From Halopiger xanaduensis SH-6 (GTDB lineage Archaea; Halobacteriota; Halobacteria; Halobacteriales; Natrialbaceae): a DNA stretch of 64,000 nucleotides. Below are positions 41,365 through 51,742 of the stretch, in pieces. How positions within the stretch are numbered: position 1 is the first letter of the stretch; each line of letters begins with the position of its first letter. A model generated the notes under the pieces. It did not search any database and was not told the origin of the DNA. It saw nothing but the letters and a program-made list of their open reading frames with translations. Location: positions 2,244,270 through 2,308,269 of the forward strand of contig NC_015666.1 in NCBI RefSeq assembly GCF_000217715.1. The letters run 5' to 3'. Made by a program: the position numbers and the translations under genes.

Positions 41365-42686
41365 GAGACGATCTCGAACGATTCCGCGAAGTGGGCGAAA
41401 AGCGCCGTGAGGATCTGGCCGACTTCATCCAGTACGGCGACCTCGGGGGCAGCGGCCCCGGACAGATCAACATCCCGGTGAAGATCGTCTCGCTGCCGGA
41501 GTTCGAGTACGATCAGCGCGACAAGGGCGGCGTCGGGCAGGGCGACGGCGACACGCCCGACACCGGCCAGCCGGTCGGCCAGCCCCAACCCCAGCCGGGA
41601 GACGGCGACGGTGACGAGGACGGCGAACCCGGCGAGGAGGGCGGCGAGCACGAGTACTACGAGATGGACCCCGAGGAGTTCGCCCAGGAGTTGGACGAGG
41701 AACTCGGACTCGACCTCGATCCGAAGGGCAAGAAGGTCGTCGAGGAGAAGGAGGGTCCCTTCACCGACCTCACGCGGACCGGCCCCAACAGCACGCTCGA
41801 CTTCGAGCGGATGTTCAAGGAGGGGCTCAAGCGCAAGCTGGCGATGGACTTCGACGAGGAGTTCCTCCGCGAACTCTGCAAGGTCGAGGGCATCGAACCC
41901 CGCGACGTCTTCGAGTGGGCCCGCGGCGAGAACCTGCCGGTTTCGATGGCCTGGATCGAAGAGGCCTACAAGGACATCCCCGACGATGAGCGAGGGAAGT
42001 GGGCCTCGATCGAGGAGGTCGAGAACAACGTCGAGCGCGAGGACGTCCAGCAGAAGATCCGCCGCGAGGGGATCGACCACGTCCCCTTCCGCCGCGAGGA
42101 CGAGCGCTACCGCCACCCCGAGATCATCGAGGAGAAAGAGAAGAACGTCGTCGTGGTCAACATCCGCGACGTCTCCGGCTCGATGCGCGAGAAGAAGCGG
42201 GAACTCGTCGAGCGCACCTTCACGCCGCTCGACTGGTACCTCCAGGGCAAGTACGACAACGCCGAGTTCGTCTACATCGCCCACGACGCCGAGGCCTGGG
42301 AGGTCGAGCGCGAGGAGTTCTTCGGCATCCGCAGCGGCGGCGGCACGAAGATCTCGAGCGCGTACGAACTGGCCGCCGAACTGCTCGAGGAGTACCCCTG
42401 GAGCGACTGGAACCGCTACGTCTTCGCGGCCGGCGACTCCGAGAACTCCTCGAACGACACCGAGGAGCGAGTCATCCCGATGATGGAGCAGATTCCGGCG
42501 AACCTCCACGCCTACGTCGAGACCCAGCCCAGCGGCAACGCGATCAACGCCACCCACGCCGAGGAGCTCGAGCGCCACTTCGGCACGGACGACGACGAGG
42601 TTGCGGTGGCCTACGTCAACGGCGAGGCGGACGTGACCGACGCGATCTACGAGATCCTCTCGACGGAGAGTGATGACGATGAGTAA
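41355..42686 (+). CDS. YeaH/DUF444 von Willebrand A-like protein
   Basis: 443 residues from the ATG at 41355. A Gly/Asp/Pro-rich linker (about 55-100) separates the N-terminus from the core. The MIDAS motif D272-V-S274-G-S276 starts a vWA domain, with [21 protein letters not shown] and [13 protein letters not shown] downstream. This family (YeaH/UPF0229) accompanies PrkA and SpoVR in bacteria. It probably recruits a metal-dependent partner. The start overlaps the second PrkA gene by 10 bases and the SpoVR gene begins before its stop. Confidence 0.9.
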   Translation: MGLRDDLERFREVGEKRREDLADFIQYGDLGGSGPGQINIPVKIVSLPEFEYDQRDKGGVGQGDGDTPDTGQPVGQPQPQPGDGDGDEDGEPGEEGGEHEYYEMDPEEFAQELDEELGLDLDPKGKKVVEEKEGPFTDLTRTGPNSTLDFERMFKEGLKRKLAMDFDEEFLRELCKVEGIEPRDVFEWARGENLPVSMAWIEEAYKDIPDDERGKWASIEEVENNVEREDVQQKIRREGIDHVPFRREDERYRHPEIIEEKEKNVVVVNIRDVSGSMREKKRELVERTFTPLDWYLQGKYDNAEFVYIAHDAEAWEVEREEFFGIRSGGGTKISSAYELAAELLEEYPWSDWNRYVFAAGDSENSSNDTEERVIPMMEQIPANLHAYVETQPSGNAINATHAEELERHFGTDDDEVAVAYVNGEADVTDAIYEILSTESDDDE

Positions 42687-44715
42687 ATCCAACTCCAACG
42701 CCGATCGCTTCCGCAAACAGGCGATCGCTACCGACCTCGAGGAACCGGTCGAAGAGGCCCGCAACCTCGCTCAGAAGCTCGGCCTCGAACCCTACCCCGT
42801 CAAGTACTGGATCATCGACTACGACGAGATGAACGAACTCATCGCCTACGGCGGCTTCCAGAGCCGCTACCCGCACTGGCGGTGGGGCATGCAGTACGAC
42901 AAGCAGCGCAAGCAGGGCCAGTACGGCGGCGGGAAGGCCTTCGAGATCGTCAACAACGACAATCCGGCCCACGCGTTCCTCCAGGAGTCGAACACGCTGG
43001 CCGACCAGAAGGCCGTCATCACCCACGTCGAGGCCCACTCGGACTTCTTCGCGAACAACGAGTGGTTCGGGCTCTTTACCAGCGGCCGGGCCGACGAGGA
43101 GCAGGTCAACGCCGCCGCGATGCTCGAGCGCCACGCGCGGGCCATCGACGACTACATGTCCGACCCCGACATCGACCGCGCGGAGGTCGAAAAGTGGATC
43201 GACCACTGCCTCTCGCTCGAGGACAACATCGACCAGCACCGCGTCTTCCAGCGTCGCCTCGAGGTCGACGGTCCGGGCGACGAACTCGAGGACTTGGACG
43301 ACGACCTCGCGGAGAAACTCGACGAACTGAACCTCTCCGACGAGATCAAAGGCGAGGTGTTCGACGAGGAGTGGCTCGAGCAACTCGAGGGCGAGGACGG
43401 CGGCGTCACGTTCCCCGACGAGCCCGAAAAAGACATCCTCGCGTTCGTTCGCGAACACGGCAAGCGGTACGACGACGACGCCGAACGGGCCGTCGAGATG
43501 GAGGAGTGGCAGCGAGACGTGCTCGACATGATGCGGGCGGAGGCGTACTACTTCGCCGCCCAGAAGATGACGAAGGTGATGAACGAGGGCTGGGCCGCCT
43601 ACTGGGAGTCGACGATGATGACCGACGAGACCTTCGCCGGCGACGACGAGTTCATGAACTACGCCGACCACATGGCGAAGGTCCTCGCGTCCGGCGGCCT
43701 GAACCCCTACAGCCTCGGCATGGAGCTGTGGGAGTACGTCGAGAACACCACCAACCGCCGCGAAGTCCTCGAGCACCTGCTGCGCGTCGAGGGCATCTCG
43801 TGGCGCAACCTCGCCGACGTCGTCGACTTCGACGACGTTCTCGAAACGCTCGAGCCTCCGGAACCGATCGACACTATCACCCCCGAGACGCTGGACTCGC
43901 TCGAGGAAGTCCCTGACGAGTGGGTCGACCGCGAGGCCCTCGAGAAGGCCCGCGAGGGCGAGATCGACGTCGAAAAGTACCCCTGGAAGGTGCTGACCTA
44001 CGAGGGACTGGCTCGGCGCCACTACTCGCTGGTCAAGCGCCAGAACCGCGGCTTCCTCTCGCGGGTCAACCAGAACGAACTCGAGCGGATCGGCCGCTAC
44101 CTGTTCGACGACGCCCGGTACTCGTCGGTCGAGGAAGCGCTCGAGGACGTCGACTTCGCCGCGGGCTGGGATCGGATGTTCGACATCCGCGAGAGCCACA
44201 ACGACGTCACCTTCCTCGACGAGTTCCTCACGGAGGAGTTCATCACGGAAAACAACTACTTCACCTACGAGCACTCGCAGGCGACCGGGCAGTTCCACGT
44301 CGCCAGCGACGCCGCCGAGGATGTCAAGAAGAAGTTGCTCCTGCAGTTCACCAACTTCGGGAAGCCGACGATCGCGGTCTACGACGGCAACTACAACAAC
44401 GCCAACGAACTGCTGCTGGGCCACCAGTACAACGGCGTCATGCTCGACCTCGGGAAGGCCAAGGAGACCTTGAAGCGCATCTTCGAGCTCTGGGGCCGGC
44501 CGGTGAACCTGCTGACGATCGTCAAGGAGGTCGACGAGCACGACATCGAGGTCGCGAAGCGTCGCAACCGCGAACCCGAGGCCCAAGAGCGCGGGAAACT
44601 GATCCGCTACGACGGCGACGAGGTCACCGTCGAGGACGTACCGTGGGAGGAAGTCGAGCACCTCTCGGCAGACGACGTCGACTACGACACGAAACCCGAG
44701 AACTGGCTCGCCTGA
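42679..44715 (+). CDS. SpoVR family protein
   Basis: 678 residues from the ATG at 42679; ATG 42673 and GTG 42670 are also possible, and GGAG at 42665 fits either ATG. Conserved SpoVR features include [53 protein letters not shown]-like [10 protein letters not shown], and [26 protein letters not shown] (split around 290-315). SpoVR/YcgB acts with PrkA and YeaH; in bacteria it affects spore cortex or stress, but its biochemical role is not clear. It closes the four-gene operon. Confidence 0.9.
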   Translation: MSKSNSNADRFRKQAIATDLEEPVEEARNLAQKLGLEPYPVKYWIIDYDEMNELIAYGGFQSRYPHWRWGMQYDKQRKQGQYGGGKAFEIVNNDNPAHAFLQESNTLADQKAVITHVEAHSDFFANNEWFGLFTSGRADEEQVNAAAMLERHARAIDDYMSDPDIDRAEVEKWIDHCLSLEDNIDQHRVFQRRLEVDGPGDELEDLDDDLAEKLDELNLSDEIKGEVFDEEWLEQLEGEDGGVTFPDEPEKDILAFVREHGKRYDDDAERAVEMEEWQRDVLDMMRAEAYYFAAQKMTKVMNEGWAAYWESTMMTDETFAGDDEFMNYADHMAKVLASGGLNPYSLGMELWEYVENTTNRREVLEHLLRVEGISWRNLADVVDFDDVLETLEPPEPIDTITPETLDSLEEVPDEWVDREALEKAREGEIDVEKYPWKVLTYEGLARRHYSLVKRQNRGFLSRVNQNELERIGRYLFDDARYSSVEEALEDVDFAAGWDRMFDIRESHNDVTFLDEFLTEEFITENNYFTYEHSQATGQFHVASDAAEDVKKKLLLQFTNFGKPTIAVYDGNYNNANELLLGHQYNGVMLDLGKAKETLKRIFELWGRPVNLLTIVKEVDEHDIEVAKRRNREPEAQERGKLIRYDGDEVTVEDVPWEEVEHLSADDVDYDTKPENWLA

Positions 44716-44812
44716 ACGGCCGATTGACTTCCGGCCCGTCCGCTTCTTTCAGCTATCCGTGAATTAAACAGACAGAAGATTTTTACCGCCGATAGGATAT
44801 GGAGCGCATGTT

Positions 44813-45508
44813 ATGGATGGGGATGGGGGCGAGGGCAGCGCACAACTCCACCGCTCCGCGGACTCGCACGCGGCTGCGGATTCGAACTCGAGTGGGGGCT
44901 CGAGTTCGAGTCCGACGCTACACGGCGACGCGGACGCGGAGTTCAACCTGCCGGCGGTCCTCGCACAACTCGACGCAACGGACGCGGACGTACAGCGACA
45001 GGCGGTTCGGACGATCCGGGCTCACGTCGACGATCGTCCCGAGGCCTGTATCCCGACCGTCTCGAAGTTACGAACGCTGCTCGAGCGGCCGGACCTCGAG
45101 TACCACGAGGCGGTCGCCTACTGCCTCGCGGAACTGGCCGAGGAGTCGGCCGCCGACGTCGCACCGTCCGCGGACGAGATCGTCTCGTTCGCGACCGAAC
45201 GGCCGTCGCACCCGGCGACGGCCGATTGCTGTCGGAGTCTGGCGGCCATCGCCGACGAGCGACCGGGCGCGCTCGTCGACCGCGTCGATGCGCTCGTTCC
45301 GACTCTCGAGAGCGACGATGCGACAGTGCGGGCGAACGCCGCGCTCGCGCTCGCCCGCGTGGCCGACGGGGCTGACGGCCCCCTCGAGCAGACTGATACA
45401 CCCGACGTGCTCGAGGACGTACGCGCGATACTCGCCGATCTCGAGCGCACCGATCCCGACCCCGATGTTCGGGAGTGGGCCGCACAGGCGCGCGATCGAC
45501 TGCGCTGA
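44813..45508 (+). CDS. HEAT-repeat protein
   Basis: 231 residues. The first 40 are Ser/Gly/Asp-rich and disordered. From about 47 on, paired helices repeat: LPAVLAQLDATDADVQRQAVRTI, CIPTVSKLRTLLERPDLEYHEAVAYCLAELA, VDALVPTLESDDATVRANAALALARVAD and RAILADLERTDPDPDVREWAAQA. They match HEAT/PBS-lyase-type repeats. These form protein-binding superhelices. The ATGs at 44799 and 44808 are close but out of this frame. A TATA-like TTTTTACC lies about 30 bases upstream. Confidence 0.8.
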   Translation: MDGDGGEGSAQLHRSADSHAAADSNSSGGSSSSPTLHGDADAEFNLPAVLAQLDATDADVQRQAVRTIRAHVDDRPEACIPTVSKLRTLLERPDLEYHEAVAYCLAELAEESAADVAPSADEIVSFATERPSHPATADCCRSLAAIADERPGALVDRVDALVPTLESDDATVRANAALALARVADGADGPLEQTDTPDVLEDVRAILADLERTDPDPDVREWAAQARDRLR

Positions 45509-45547
45509 ACCGTAACTATCAGACCGCCGGCCCGCGTTCGCCCGCGT

Positions 45548-45949
45548 ATGCGGACGGAATTCACCGTCGACACCGACGCGCGACTCACGACCGTCGAGGT
45601 CACCGACCAGATTGCGGCAGCCGTTCCAGACGACCTCGAGTCGGGCACCTGCACGGCGTTCGTCGAGCACACGACCGCGGGGCTCGTCGTTCAGGAGAAC
45701 GAATCGCGGCTCCGCGAGGACCTCGAGTCGTATCTCTCGGAACTCGTGCCTGACGAAGGCCACGCCCACGATCAACTGGACGGCAACGCGGACTCGCACC
45801 TGCGCGCGACGCTGATCGGGCCGGACGTGACGATACCCGTTACGGACGGCGAACTGGCGCTCGGCGCGTGGCAATCGATCCTGTTCGTCGAGTGCGACGG
45901 GCCGCGAACGCGGACGGTCTCGGTGACGACCGTCGGTGACTCTGCATAG
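45548..45949 (+). CDS. YjbQ/UPF0047 family protein
   Basis: 133 residues. The family signature is clear: TCTAFVEHTTAGLVVQENE near 34-52, then GHAHDQLDGNADSHLRATLIGPDV and the ending WQSILFVECDGPRTRTV. Members show secondary thiamine-phosphate synthase activity in vitro, but the physiological role is open. The conserved histidines (HTTAG, GHAHDQLDGN, SHL) form the metal/active site. Convergent with the GDPD gene, with one base between the stops. Confidence 0.92.
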   Translation: MRTEFTVDTDARLTTVEVTDQIAAAVPDDLESGTCTAFVEHTTAGLVVQENESRLREDLESYLSELVPDEGHAHDQLDGNADSHLRATLIGPDVTIPVTDGELALGAWQSILFVECDGPRTRTVSVTTVGDSA

Positions 45950-45950
45950 C

Positions 45951-46610
45951 TCAGGGACGGATCGGTCGATCCGCGGAAACGTAATCGACGCCCCGCCGCT
46001 CGAGCAGTTTCGCCACCAGCCGCCGTTCGATCGACCACGAGTGGACCTCGAGGCCGACGGCCTTCGCCCGGGGAACGAGCCGCGTCGTCAGGCAGCGCCA
46101 CCAGTTCGCGCCGATGACGTCACAGCCGAGTTCGACCGCCGTCGTGACCGGGTTCTCGAGGTGACGGTTGGCGAGCAGACCCGTCGGCTGGCCGGAATCG
46201 AGGTCGCGCATCGTCCGCAGTTCCGGGACGAGAAACGAGGTCGTGACGACGCGGTTCTCGAGATCCTCGATCGCCTCGAGAACGTCCGCAGCGATCCCGA
46301 GTTCCTTCATCTCGAGGTTGACCACCACGTCCGATGGGAGCGCAGCGATCGTCTCCTCGAGCGTCGGAATCCGTTCGCCGGACTCGAGGACGGTGTGGGT
46401 CTTGAGTTCCTCGAGGGAACTGTGGACGACGGTGCCGACGCCGCCGGTGACGCGGTCGATCGTTTCGTCGTGAACGACGACGAGTTCGCCGGAGCCACAG
46501 CGTCGAACGTCGAACTCGACGGCGTCCGCTCGGTCGGCCGCCGACCGGATCGCCGCGATCGTATTCTCGGGAGCCGTTGCGGAGAACCCGCGGTGTGCGA
46601 TCACTCGCAT
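45951..46610 (-). CDS. Glycerophosphodiester phosphodiesterase
   Basis: 219 residues, full length for a cytoplasmic GDPD. Catalytic residues: His6-Arg7 (AHRGFSATAPENT), Glu33 and Asp35 (EFDVRR) and His48 (VVVHDE). The C-terminus keeps the TIM-barrel ends (GLEVHSWSIERRL; GVDYVSADRP). It releases glycerol-3-phosphate (or the glycerol-1-phosphate form found in archaea) from glycerophosphodiesters in lipid turnover. No signal peptide. Confidence 0.92.
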   Translation of the reverse strand: MRVIAHRGFSATAPENTIAAIRSAADRADAVEFDVRRCGSGELVVVHDETIDRVTGGVGTVVHSSLEELKTHTVLESGERIPTLEETIAALPSDVVVNLEMKELGIAADVLEAIEDLENRVVTTSFLVPELRTMRDLDSGQPTGLLANRHLENPVTTAVELGCDVIGANWWRCLTTRLVPRAKAVGLEVHSWSIERRLVAKLLERRGVDYVSADRPIRP

Positions 46611-46636
46611 TCACCGCTCAAAACGGCTCGAATATC

Positions 46637-46646
46637 GTTATAACCC
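46637..46646 (-). promoter_or_regulatory. Core promoter of the GDPD gene
   Basis: On the minus strand GTTATAACGA is centred about 30 bases before the ATG at 46610, consistent with a leaderless transcript. Confidence 0.5.
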
Positions 46647-46854
46647 CCCTCCGGTCTCCCCCGGTAGACTCCCCATTTCTGTTGATAAGATCCACCGGAG
46701 ATCTTCGCAGGCAATTTCCGACGGCTCGACTGATTGCCAGTTCCAAAGCCTTTAGCAAGTACTCTTAAACCCATACCGTTACTACCACAATCCAAGTGCC
46801 TAATTCGATGTCCTCCGTTCCATCTTCCCCTAGACCTGCTTGTGGTGACCTCGT

Positions 46855-47298
46855 ATGAGCGGTCGGCTAACCGAACCCGTCGAAATTCTGTTGGTCGAGG
46901 ACAATCCCGGCGACGTCCGGCTCATTCAGGAAGCGTTCAAGGACCTCCCGACCGAGGTCACGCTGTGCGTCGTTACCGACGGGGACGACGCGCTAACCCT
47001 GCTCCAGGACCGACAGGCCGAGACGGCACCCCTCCCCGATCTCGTCCTGCTCGATCTCAACCTGCCGCGAATGGGCGGACTCGAGTTCCTCGAGGCGATC
47101 CAGGACGAGCCCGCGTTTGCTCGGCTCCCGGTCCTCGTGTTGACGAGTTCAGAGGCCTACGAGGACGTCCTCGAGAGCTACGAGCTCGCCGCAAACGCCT
47201 ACCTCACCAAACCGACCGATCCCGACGAGTTTTCCTCGATGGTCGAGACGATCGCGGAGTTCTGGTTCCAGCGCGCTGCGCTGCCGCCGATGGCGTAG
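46855..47298 (+). CDS. Single-domain response regulator (Rcp1-like)
   Basis: 147 residues, one receiver domain. The acidic pair is in LLVEDNPGDV, phosphoacceptor Asp in LVLLDLNLPRMGG, Thr/Ser in VLVLTSSEAYEDVL, and Lys in AYLTKPTDPDEF. All key residues are present, unlike the receiver protein at 60348. The DNPGDVRLIQEAF lead matches Rcp1-type regulators that serve phytochrome-like or PAS kinases. No output domain, so it acts by protein contact. CTTAAACCC near 46763 is a possible TATA box. Confidence 0.92.
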   Translation: MSGRLTEPVEILLVEDNPGDVRLIQEAFKDLPTEVTLCVVTDGDDALTLLQDRQAETAPLPDLVLLDLNLPRMGGLEFLEAIQDEPAFARLPVLVLTSSEAYEDVLESYELAANAYLTKPTDPDEFSSMVETIAEFWFQRAALPPMA

Positions 47299-47419
47299 TC
47301 GGACGGTCGAATCGATCACCGACCGAGTCGATCGAGTCTACAATCGAATCGGGCCGCCGTCTCCGTTTCCGTTCGTTTGACCCCTGCCATTGATCCCCTC
47401 TGCCGTTGCAGGGCCGCCT

Positions 47420-48142
47420 ATGGCAACCGCCAAATCGTTCACCGTCGACTTCGACGACACCGTCGCCGTCATCACCGGCGCCAGCGGCGCGCTCGGGAGC
47501 GCCGCGGTCGACCGCTTCCGAGCTGCCGGCGCGACGGTCTGTGCCGTCGACGTCGTCGCCCCCGACGCGGAGGACAGCCTGCTCGAGCCCGACTCGAAGA
47601 CCCACTTCTACGAGGCCGACCTCACCGACGAGTCCGACGTCTCCGAACTCGTCGCGTCGATCGTCGACGATCGCGGTCGGATCGACCACCTGCTGAACAT
47701 CGCCGGCACCTGGACGGGCGGCGATCCGATCGAGGAGACCGACCTCGAGGAGTTCGAGTTGCTGGTCGACGTCAACCTGAAGACGGCGTTTCTCGCGTCG
47801 AAACACGCGTTGCCGCACCTGCAGGAAAACGAGGGGTCGATCGTCAGCGTCAGCGCCCGCTCCTCGCTCGAGGGCGGCGAAGGCGACGGGCCGTACCGCA
47901 TCACGAAGGCGGGCATCCGGATTCTCACGGAGACGCTCGCCGAGGAGAACGAGGGGACCGTTCGCGCGAACTGCGTGATGCCGAGCGTGATCGACACGCC
48001 GGCGAATCGGGAAATGATGCCGGACGCGGATCACGGGGCCTGGGTCGAGCCGGCCGAGATCGCGGACGTGATGGCCTTCCTCTGTAGCGACGGGGCGGCG
48101 GTGACCAGCGGCGCCGCGGTGCCGGTCTACGGCGAGGCCTGA
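47420..48142 (+). CDS. Short-chain dehydrogenase/reductase
   Basis: 240 residues from the ATG at 47420. Rossmann motif TGASGALGSAAVD, then LLNIAGTWTGG (NAG motif as NIAG), the Ser in SVSARSS and YRITK (YxxxK). An NAD(P)-dependent oxidoreductase whose substrate cannot be read from sequence. An ATG 30 bases further upstream is possible but its residues (MIPSAVAGPP) look untranslated. Neighbours give no pathway. Confidence 0.9.
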   Translation: MATAKSFTVDFDDTVAVITGASGALGSAAVDRFRAAGATVCAVDVVAPDAEDSLLEPDSKTHFYEADLTDESDVSELVASIVDDRGRIDHLLNIAGTWTGGDPIEETDLEEFELLVDVNLKTAFLASKHALPHLQENEGSIVSVSARSSLEGGEGDGPYRITKAGIRILTETLAEENEGTVRANCVMPSVIDTPANREMMPDADHGAWVEPAEIADVMAFLCSDGAAVTSGAAVPVYGEA

Positions 48143-48158
48143 CCGGTTCGCTGAGCGG

Positions 48159-48512
48159 CTAGTCGACGCTGCGGATCGCGTCGTCGGCCGACAGTTCCAC
48201 GGTCTCCGATCTGATCTCGTCGTCCTCGCGCCACTGGTAGTACCGGTATTTCGTCCCCGCGATCTCGGTGACCGTGACGGTCGCGCGTTCGGGAACCCCC
48301 GGCGGGTAGCCGCCGTTGTCGCTGTCGTCGTCGGAATCACCGTCACTCGAGTCGCTACCGTTCCGTTCCGCTTCGACCCACGCAGCGAGATCCTCCGCGT
48401 ACGCCGCGACCGCGGGCAGTGCCTCCGGGTCGCGTTTCGCGAGTTCGACGAGGGACTCGCGAAGCGACGGTTCGAGCGCGGCCGGCGGACGCGGCCGGTC
48501 GTTGTCGGCCAT
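48159..48512 (-). CDS. Small haloarchaeal hypothetical protein
   Basis: 117 residues from the ATG at 48512. The N-terminal helix region (PAALEPSLRESLVELAKRDPEALPAVAAYAEDLAAW, split around 10-45) precedes an Asp/Ser/Gly linker. A beta-rich end follows (ATVTVTEIAGTKYRYYQWRE). Looks like a conserved haloarchaeal protein. No function assigned. The leaderless-type TATA at 48534-48541 supports this start. Confidence 0.7.
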   Translation of the reverse strand: MADNDRPRPPAALEPSLRESLVELAKRDPEALPAVAAYAEDLAAWVEAERNGSDSSDGDSDDDSDNGGYPPGVPERATVTVTEIAGTKYRYYQWREDDEIRSETVELSADDAIRSVD

Positions 48513-48533
48513 GGATCGGCGATTCGTCGCGAG

Positions 48534-48541
48534 CGATAAAA
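48534..48541 (-). promoter_or_regulatory. Core promoter of the small hypothetical gene
   Basis: Minus-strand TTTTATCG is centred 26 bases before the ATG at 48512, which also supports choosing that start over a longer frame. Confidence 0.5.
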
Positions 48542-48659
48542 TGGGCGCCGGTTGCGGAACCTGTGTCGAACACGCAGCCGGCCCGCGGCGCTCGAGCCAC
48601 CGTTGATATACCAACTATTAACACCTGATATCGGATTTATATTCAAGCGCAGTACACGC

Positions 48660-48666
48660 TTATATA
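48660..48666 (+). promoter_or_regulatory. Core promoter of the winged-helix gene
   Basis: TTATATA is centred about 30 bases before the ATG at 48693, predicting little or no leader. Confidence 0.55.
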
Positions 48667-48692
48667 CCAGCGCGGAGTTCGTTCACGTGACA

Positions 48693-48932
48693 ATGCAGAC
48701 ACAGGAGCACCGCTCCGCGGAAACAGCACGGATCGGACCCGTTCCCGAGAGTATCGAGTCCACGCAGGCGAAACTCGTGTACGTCTACCTCGCGGCGACG
48801 GGGAGCGCGACGATCGACGAACTTCGGGAGACGCTGGCGCTGAAGAAGATCACGTTATTGAGCGTGCTACGGTCCCTGATACGGGTCGGTATAGTCGAGA
48901 AGGACGGCTCGAACTACGTCGTTACGGCGTGA
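48693..48932 (+). CDS. Small winged-helix (MarR/TrmB-like) DNA-binding protein
   Basis: 79 residues from the ATG at 48693. The core is one helix-turn-helix: ESTQAKLVYVYLAATGSATIDELRETLALKKITLLSVLRSL (split over about 22-62), then a wing, RVGIVEKDGSNYVVTA. The pattern resembles the DNA-binding part of MarR/TrmB regulators without an effector domain. The leaderless promoter fits this start. It stands near glnA, but a regulatory link is not shown. Confidence 0.8.
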   Translation: MQTQEHRSAETARIGPVPESIESTQAKLVYVYLAATGSATIDELRETLALKKITLLSVLRSLIRVGIVEKDGSNYVVTA

Positions 48933-49219
48933 CAGGGTTGGCGTGACTGGGTTCGGTGACGAGTAGCACTATGTCTGCGTCGAGTTCGGTGCTCGAGCGA
49001 CGAGTGCTCTCCGGCGACCGGGTGCCGCTAAAAAAGGACGAACAATGAACGGAACCGCAAACGGCGAGTGACTGGTGACGAACGGCGAACTGCGAGTGCG
49101 AGCCGTCCTCGAGCGCGGAGCCGACGAAATCGAACCGCATCGTCGAGAGCCGCGACGGAAACCGACGCGTAAAGTCGGTGTGACTGTGAACCTGAATCGC
49201 GGAGGCTGCCGAGTTAGTG

Positions 49220-50575
49220 TTAGTACTTCTCGAGGTAGCGATCGATCTCCCACTGGGAGACGTCGACGAGGTACTCCTCGAACTCCTGGCTCTTCGCTTC
49301 GACGAACTTGGGCGCGACGTGTTCGCCCAGCGCGTTGTAGATGACTTCGTCGTTCTCGAGGGCTTCGACGGCTTCGCCGAGGTTCGACGGCAGCGTGTCG
49401 ATGCCGTACTCTTCTCGCTTCTCGTCGTCGAACTCGTAGATGTTCTCGCGGATCGGGTCGGGACACTCGAGGTCCTGCTCGATGCCGTCCAGCCCCGCGT
49501 GGATCATGGCGGCGAACGCGAGGTACGGGTTACAGGACGGGTCCGGCGAGCGCAGTTCGATGCGGCTCGCGGCCGGGACGCGGGCGGCCGGCTTGCGGAC
49601 CAGCGCCGAGCGGTTGCGGTCCGACCAGGCGACGTAGACCGGCGCCTCGTAGCCCGGCACCAGGCGCTTGTAGCTGTTCACGGTGGGGTTCGCGACCGCC
49701 GTGATCGCCGGCGCGTGCTCGAGGATGCCGGCGAGGTAGGAGTGGGCGGTGTCCGAGAGGTTGAACTCGTCGTCCTCGTCGTGGAACGCGTTCTCGCCGT
49801 CCGTCGTCATCAGCGACTGGTGGGTGTGCATGCCGGAGCCGTTGATGCGCGGGATCGGCTTCGGCATGAAGGTGGCGTGCAGATCGTGCTGGGCGGCGAT
49901 CGCGCGGACGACCATCCGGAAGGTGGCGACGTTGTCGGCCGTCGACAGCGCGTCGTCGTACTCGAAGTTGATCTCGTGTTGCCCCTTCGCGACCTCGTGG
50001 TGGCTCGCCTCGATCTCGAAGCCCATACTCTCGAGGCCGTAGATGATGTCGCGGCGGACGTCGCTGGCGAGGTCCTTGGGCGCGACGTCGAAGTAGCCGC
50101 CGTGGTCGCCGGTCTCGGTCGTGGCGTTCCCGTCTTCGTCTTCCTCGAAGAGGAAGAACTCCGGTTCCGGTGCGAAGTTGACGGTGTAGCCCATGTCTTC
50201 GGCGCGCTCGAGGGCGTTCTTCAGCACGCGGCGCGGGTCGCCCTCGAAGGGCTCGCCCGTGGAGGTGTCGTAGACGTCGCAGATCATCCGGGCCGCGGCG
50301 CTTTCCTCGTCGTTGCGCCACGGGAGGACCGCGAACGTGTCCGGATCGGGGACGAGGCGCATGTCCGATTCCTGAATGCGGACGAAGCCCTCGATCGAGG
50401 AGCCGTCGAAGTAGATCCCCTCGGTGAAGGCCTTCTCGGCCTGCCGGGCCGGCACGGCGACGTTCTTGACCGTGCCCAGAATGTCGGTAAACTGCAGGCG
50501 GAGGAAGTCGACGTCTTCCTCCTCGATTTTCTCCAGTACTTCTTCTTCCGCAGCGGTCAGGTTGTCACCTGTCAT
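49220..50575 (-). CDS. glnA: Glutamine synthetase, type I
   Basis: 451 residues, normal GSI length. Motifs present: DGSSIEGF loop near 57, catalytic/ammonia region [28 protein letters not shown], and [20 protein letters not shown]. It makes glutamine from glutamate, ammonia and ATP, the main nitrogen-assimilation step, as a cytoplasmic dodecamer. Near the position of the bacterial adenylylation Tyr there is ENIYEFDDE, but the surrounding motif is the non-adenylylated GSI-alpha type. A TATA-like element (TTTAATAG on the minus strand near 50607) precedes it. Confidence 0.97.
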   Translation of the reverse strand: MTGDNLTAAEEEVLEKIEEEDVDFLRLQFTDILGTVKNVAVPARQAEKAFTEGIYFDGSSIEGFVRIQESDMRLVPDPDTFAVLPWRNDEESAAARMICDVYDTSTGEPFEGDPRRVLKNALERAEDMGYTVNFAPEPEFFLFEEDEDGNATTETGDHGGYFDVAPKDLASDVRRDIIYGLESMGFEIEASHHEVAKGQHEINFEYDDALSTADNVATFRMVVRAIAAQHDLHATFMPKPIPRINGSGMHTHQSLMTTDGENAFHDEDDEFNLSDTAHSYLAGILEHAPAITAVANPTVNSYKRLVPGYEAPVYVAWSDRNRSALVRKPAARVPAASRIELRSPDPSCNPYLAFAAMIHAGLDGIEQDLECPDPIRENIYEFDDEKREEYGIDTLPSNLGEAVEALENDEVIYNALGEHVAPKFVEAKSQEFEEYLVDVSQWEIDRYLEKY

Positions 50576-50854
50576 CTTCTACTCGAGTAAGCCAATGGAT
50601 TCTACTATTAAAGCTCTACTGTTGTGGGCGAATATACTCAGATCGGATCAGAAATATTCAATCGTACGCTTCCAACATCCGATAGCCGGGTTCGATGTGA
50701 ATTCCGTTCGCAAAACGGGAGCAAAATTTGAGAATGTTCGCGATGGTGGTCGGAACGGGGTTTACATTCGTCTGAATATGCGTGAACAGCCAATGAATCG
50801 GCCGTTCTCCGCGAGCGAGCTGCGGATACTGGATCGCGAACTGTAGCCCGAACG

Positions 50855-51121
50855 CTAGCTGTAGATCAACTCGAGCGCCTGACGGCGACGATTTTCGGCA
50901 GCCGCGTTCGACCGGCCGCCGTCGGACTGGCGGTCGTCGCCGTCGTCGCGACGCGGTCGTTCCGTAATCCGCGTCTCGCAGACCGGACAGACGTAGACGA
51001 CGGTCTCGCCGCGCTCGCGACGACGCCAGTCCCCGTCGATCGGACTGGCGTGGTCGCACGTCCGGCAGAATAACGTCGATTTTCGACGCACTGCCGCCTT
51101 GTGAGTGCCGGATTCCGTCAT
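50855..51121 (-). CDS. Small zinc-ribbon protein
   Basis: 88 residues. Two knuckles, FCRTCDHASP (Cys19, Cys22) and YVCPVCETRI (Cys45, Cys48), form a zinc ribbon. The flanks are strongly basic (KAAVRRKS; WRRRERGE; RPRRDDGDDR), unusual for a halophile, and suggest nucleic-acid binding. The end is a short helix, QALELIYS. Haloarchaea have many such small zinc-finger proteins of unknown role. Confidence 0.8.
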   Translation of the reverse strand: MTESGTHKAAVRRKSTLFCRTCDHASPIDGDWRRRERGETVVYVCPVCETRITERPRRDDGDDRQSDGGRSNAAAENRRRQALELIYS

Positions 51122-51350
51122 CGGAGGTCCCTAGGCGTTCGACGCATAAATGTCCTATCTGTGATGATTATAGATCCTGTACGCGTCCGGTACCGCGCCG
51201 GTCCGTCCGGAACAATTCCAAAGTGGGCACCCGAATCCGTATCAAGAGTATAAGTATTGGTCGAATGGGCGATTGTCGGGGCGAACCGCGCCGCCAGCCG
51301 GCCGCCCGCGCCGCCGATATCGATATCCGTCCGGCGCCCCTCCCTCGTCT

Positions 51351-51707
51351 ATGAGCGACGCCACGCCGAAACCGACGCAACTCGCGGACGGAGCCGAGCT
51401 AGAGTCGTTCGTCGACCGGTACGACGTAGCGCTCGTCGAGTTCTACACGGTCGGCTGTCCGAAGTGTCAGGCGATGGAGCCGGTGCTCGGAAACGTCGCC
51501 CGGTCGACCGCCGTTCCGATCGGGATGCTCAATCCCGGCGACGATCTCGGACTGGTCGACCGGTTCGATATCGAGTCCGTCCCGTCGCTGCTCCTCTTTC
51601 GAGACGGCGAACCCGTCGCCCGGCTCGCGGACGGCTTCGTGGGCGGTGACGAACTCGTCGACTTCCTCGCGGAGCACGCGCCCGGGGCCGTCGACGCAGA
51701 CGCGTAG
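51351..51707 (+). CDS. Thioredoxin-fold protein with CPKC active site
   Basis: 118 residues from the ATG at 51351. A thioredoxin domain: LVEFYTVGCPKCQAMEPVLGNVA near 36-58 and the cis-Pro segment ESVPSLLLFRDGEPV. The active site is CPKC rather than CGPC, so the redox potential may differ. Cytoplasmic (no signal). It could reduce disulfides or act as a chaperone-like thioredoxin. The upstream extension of the frame is basic and rejected. Confidence 0.9.
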   Translation: MSDATPKPTQLADGAELESFVDRYDVALVEFYTVGCPKCQAMEPVLGNVARSTAVPIGMLNPGDDLGLVDRFDIESVPSLLLFRDGEPVARLADGFVGGDELVDFLAEHAPGAVDADA

Positions 51708-51742
51708 CTGCAGGACGATTCGAGTCGGCCGCCAGGAGTCGA

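Noticed and set aside
49050-49110. GGCGA-type short repeats near the 3' end of glnA
   Set aside because: The copies are short, imperfect and in GC-rich sequence. They are too weak to call a repeat or terminator.
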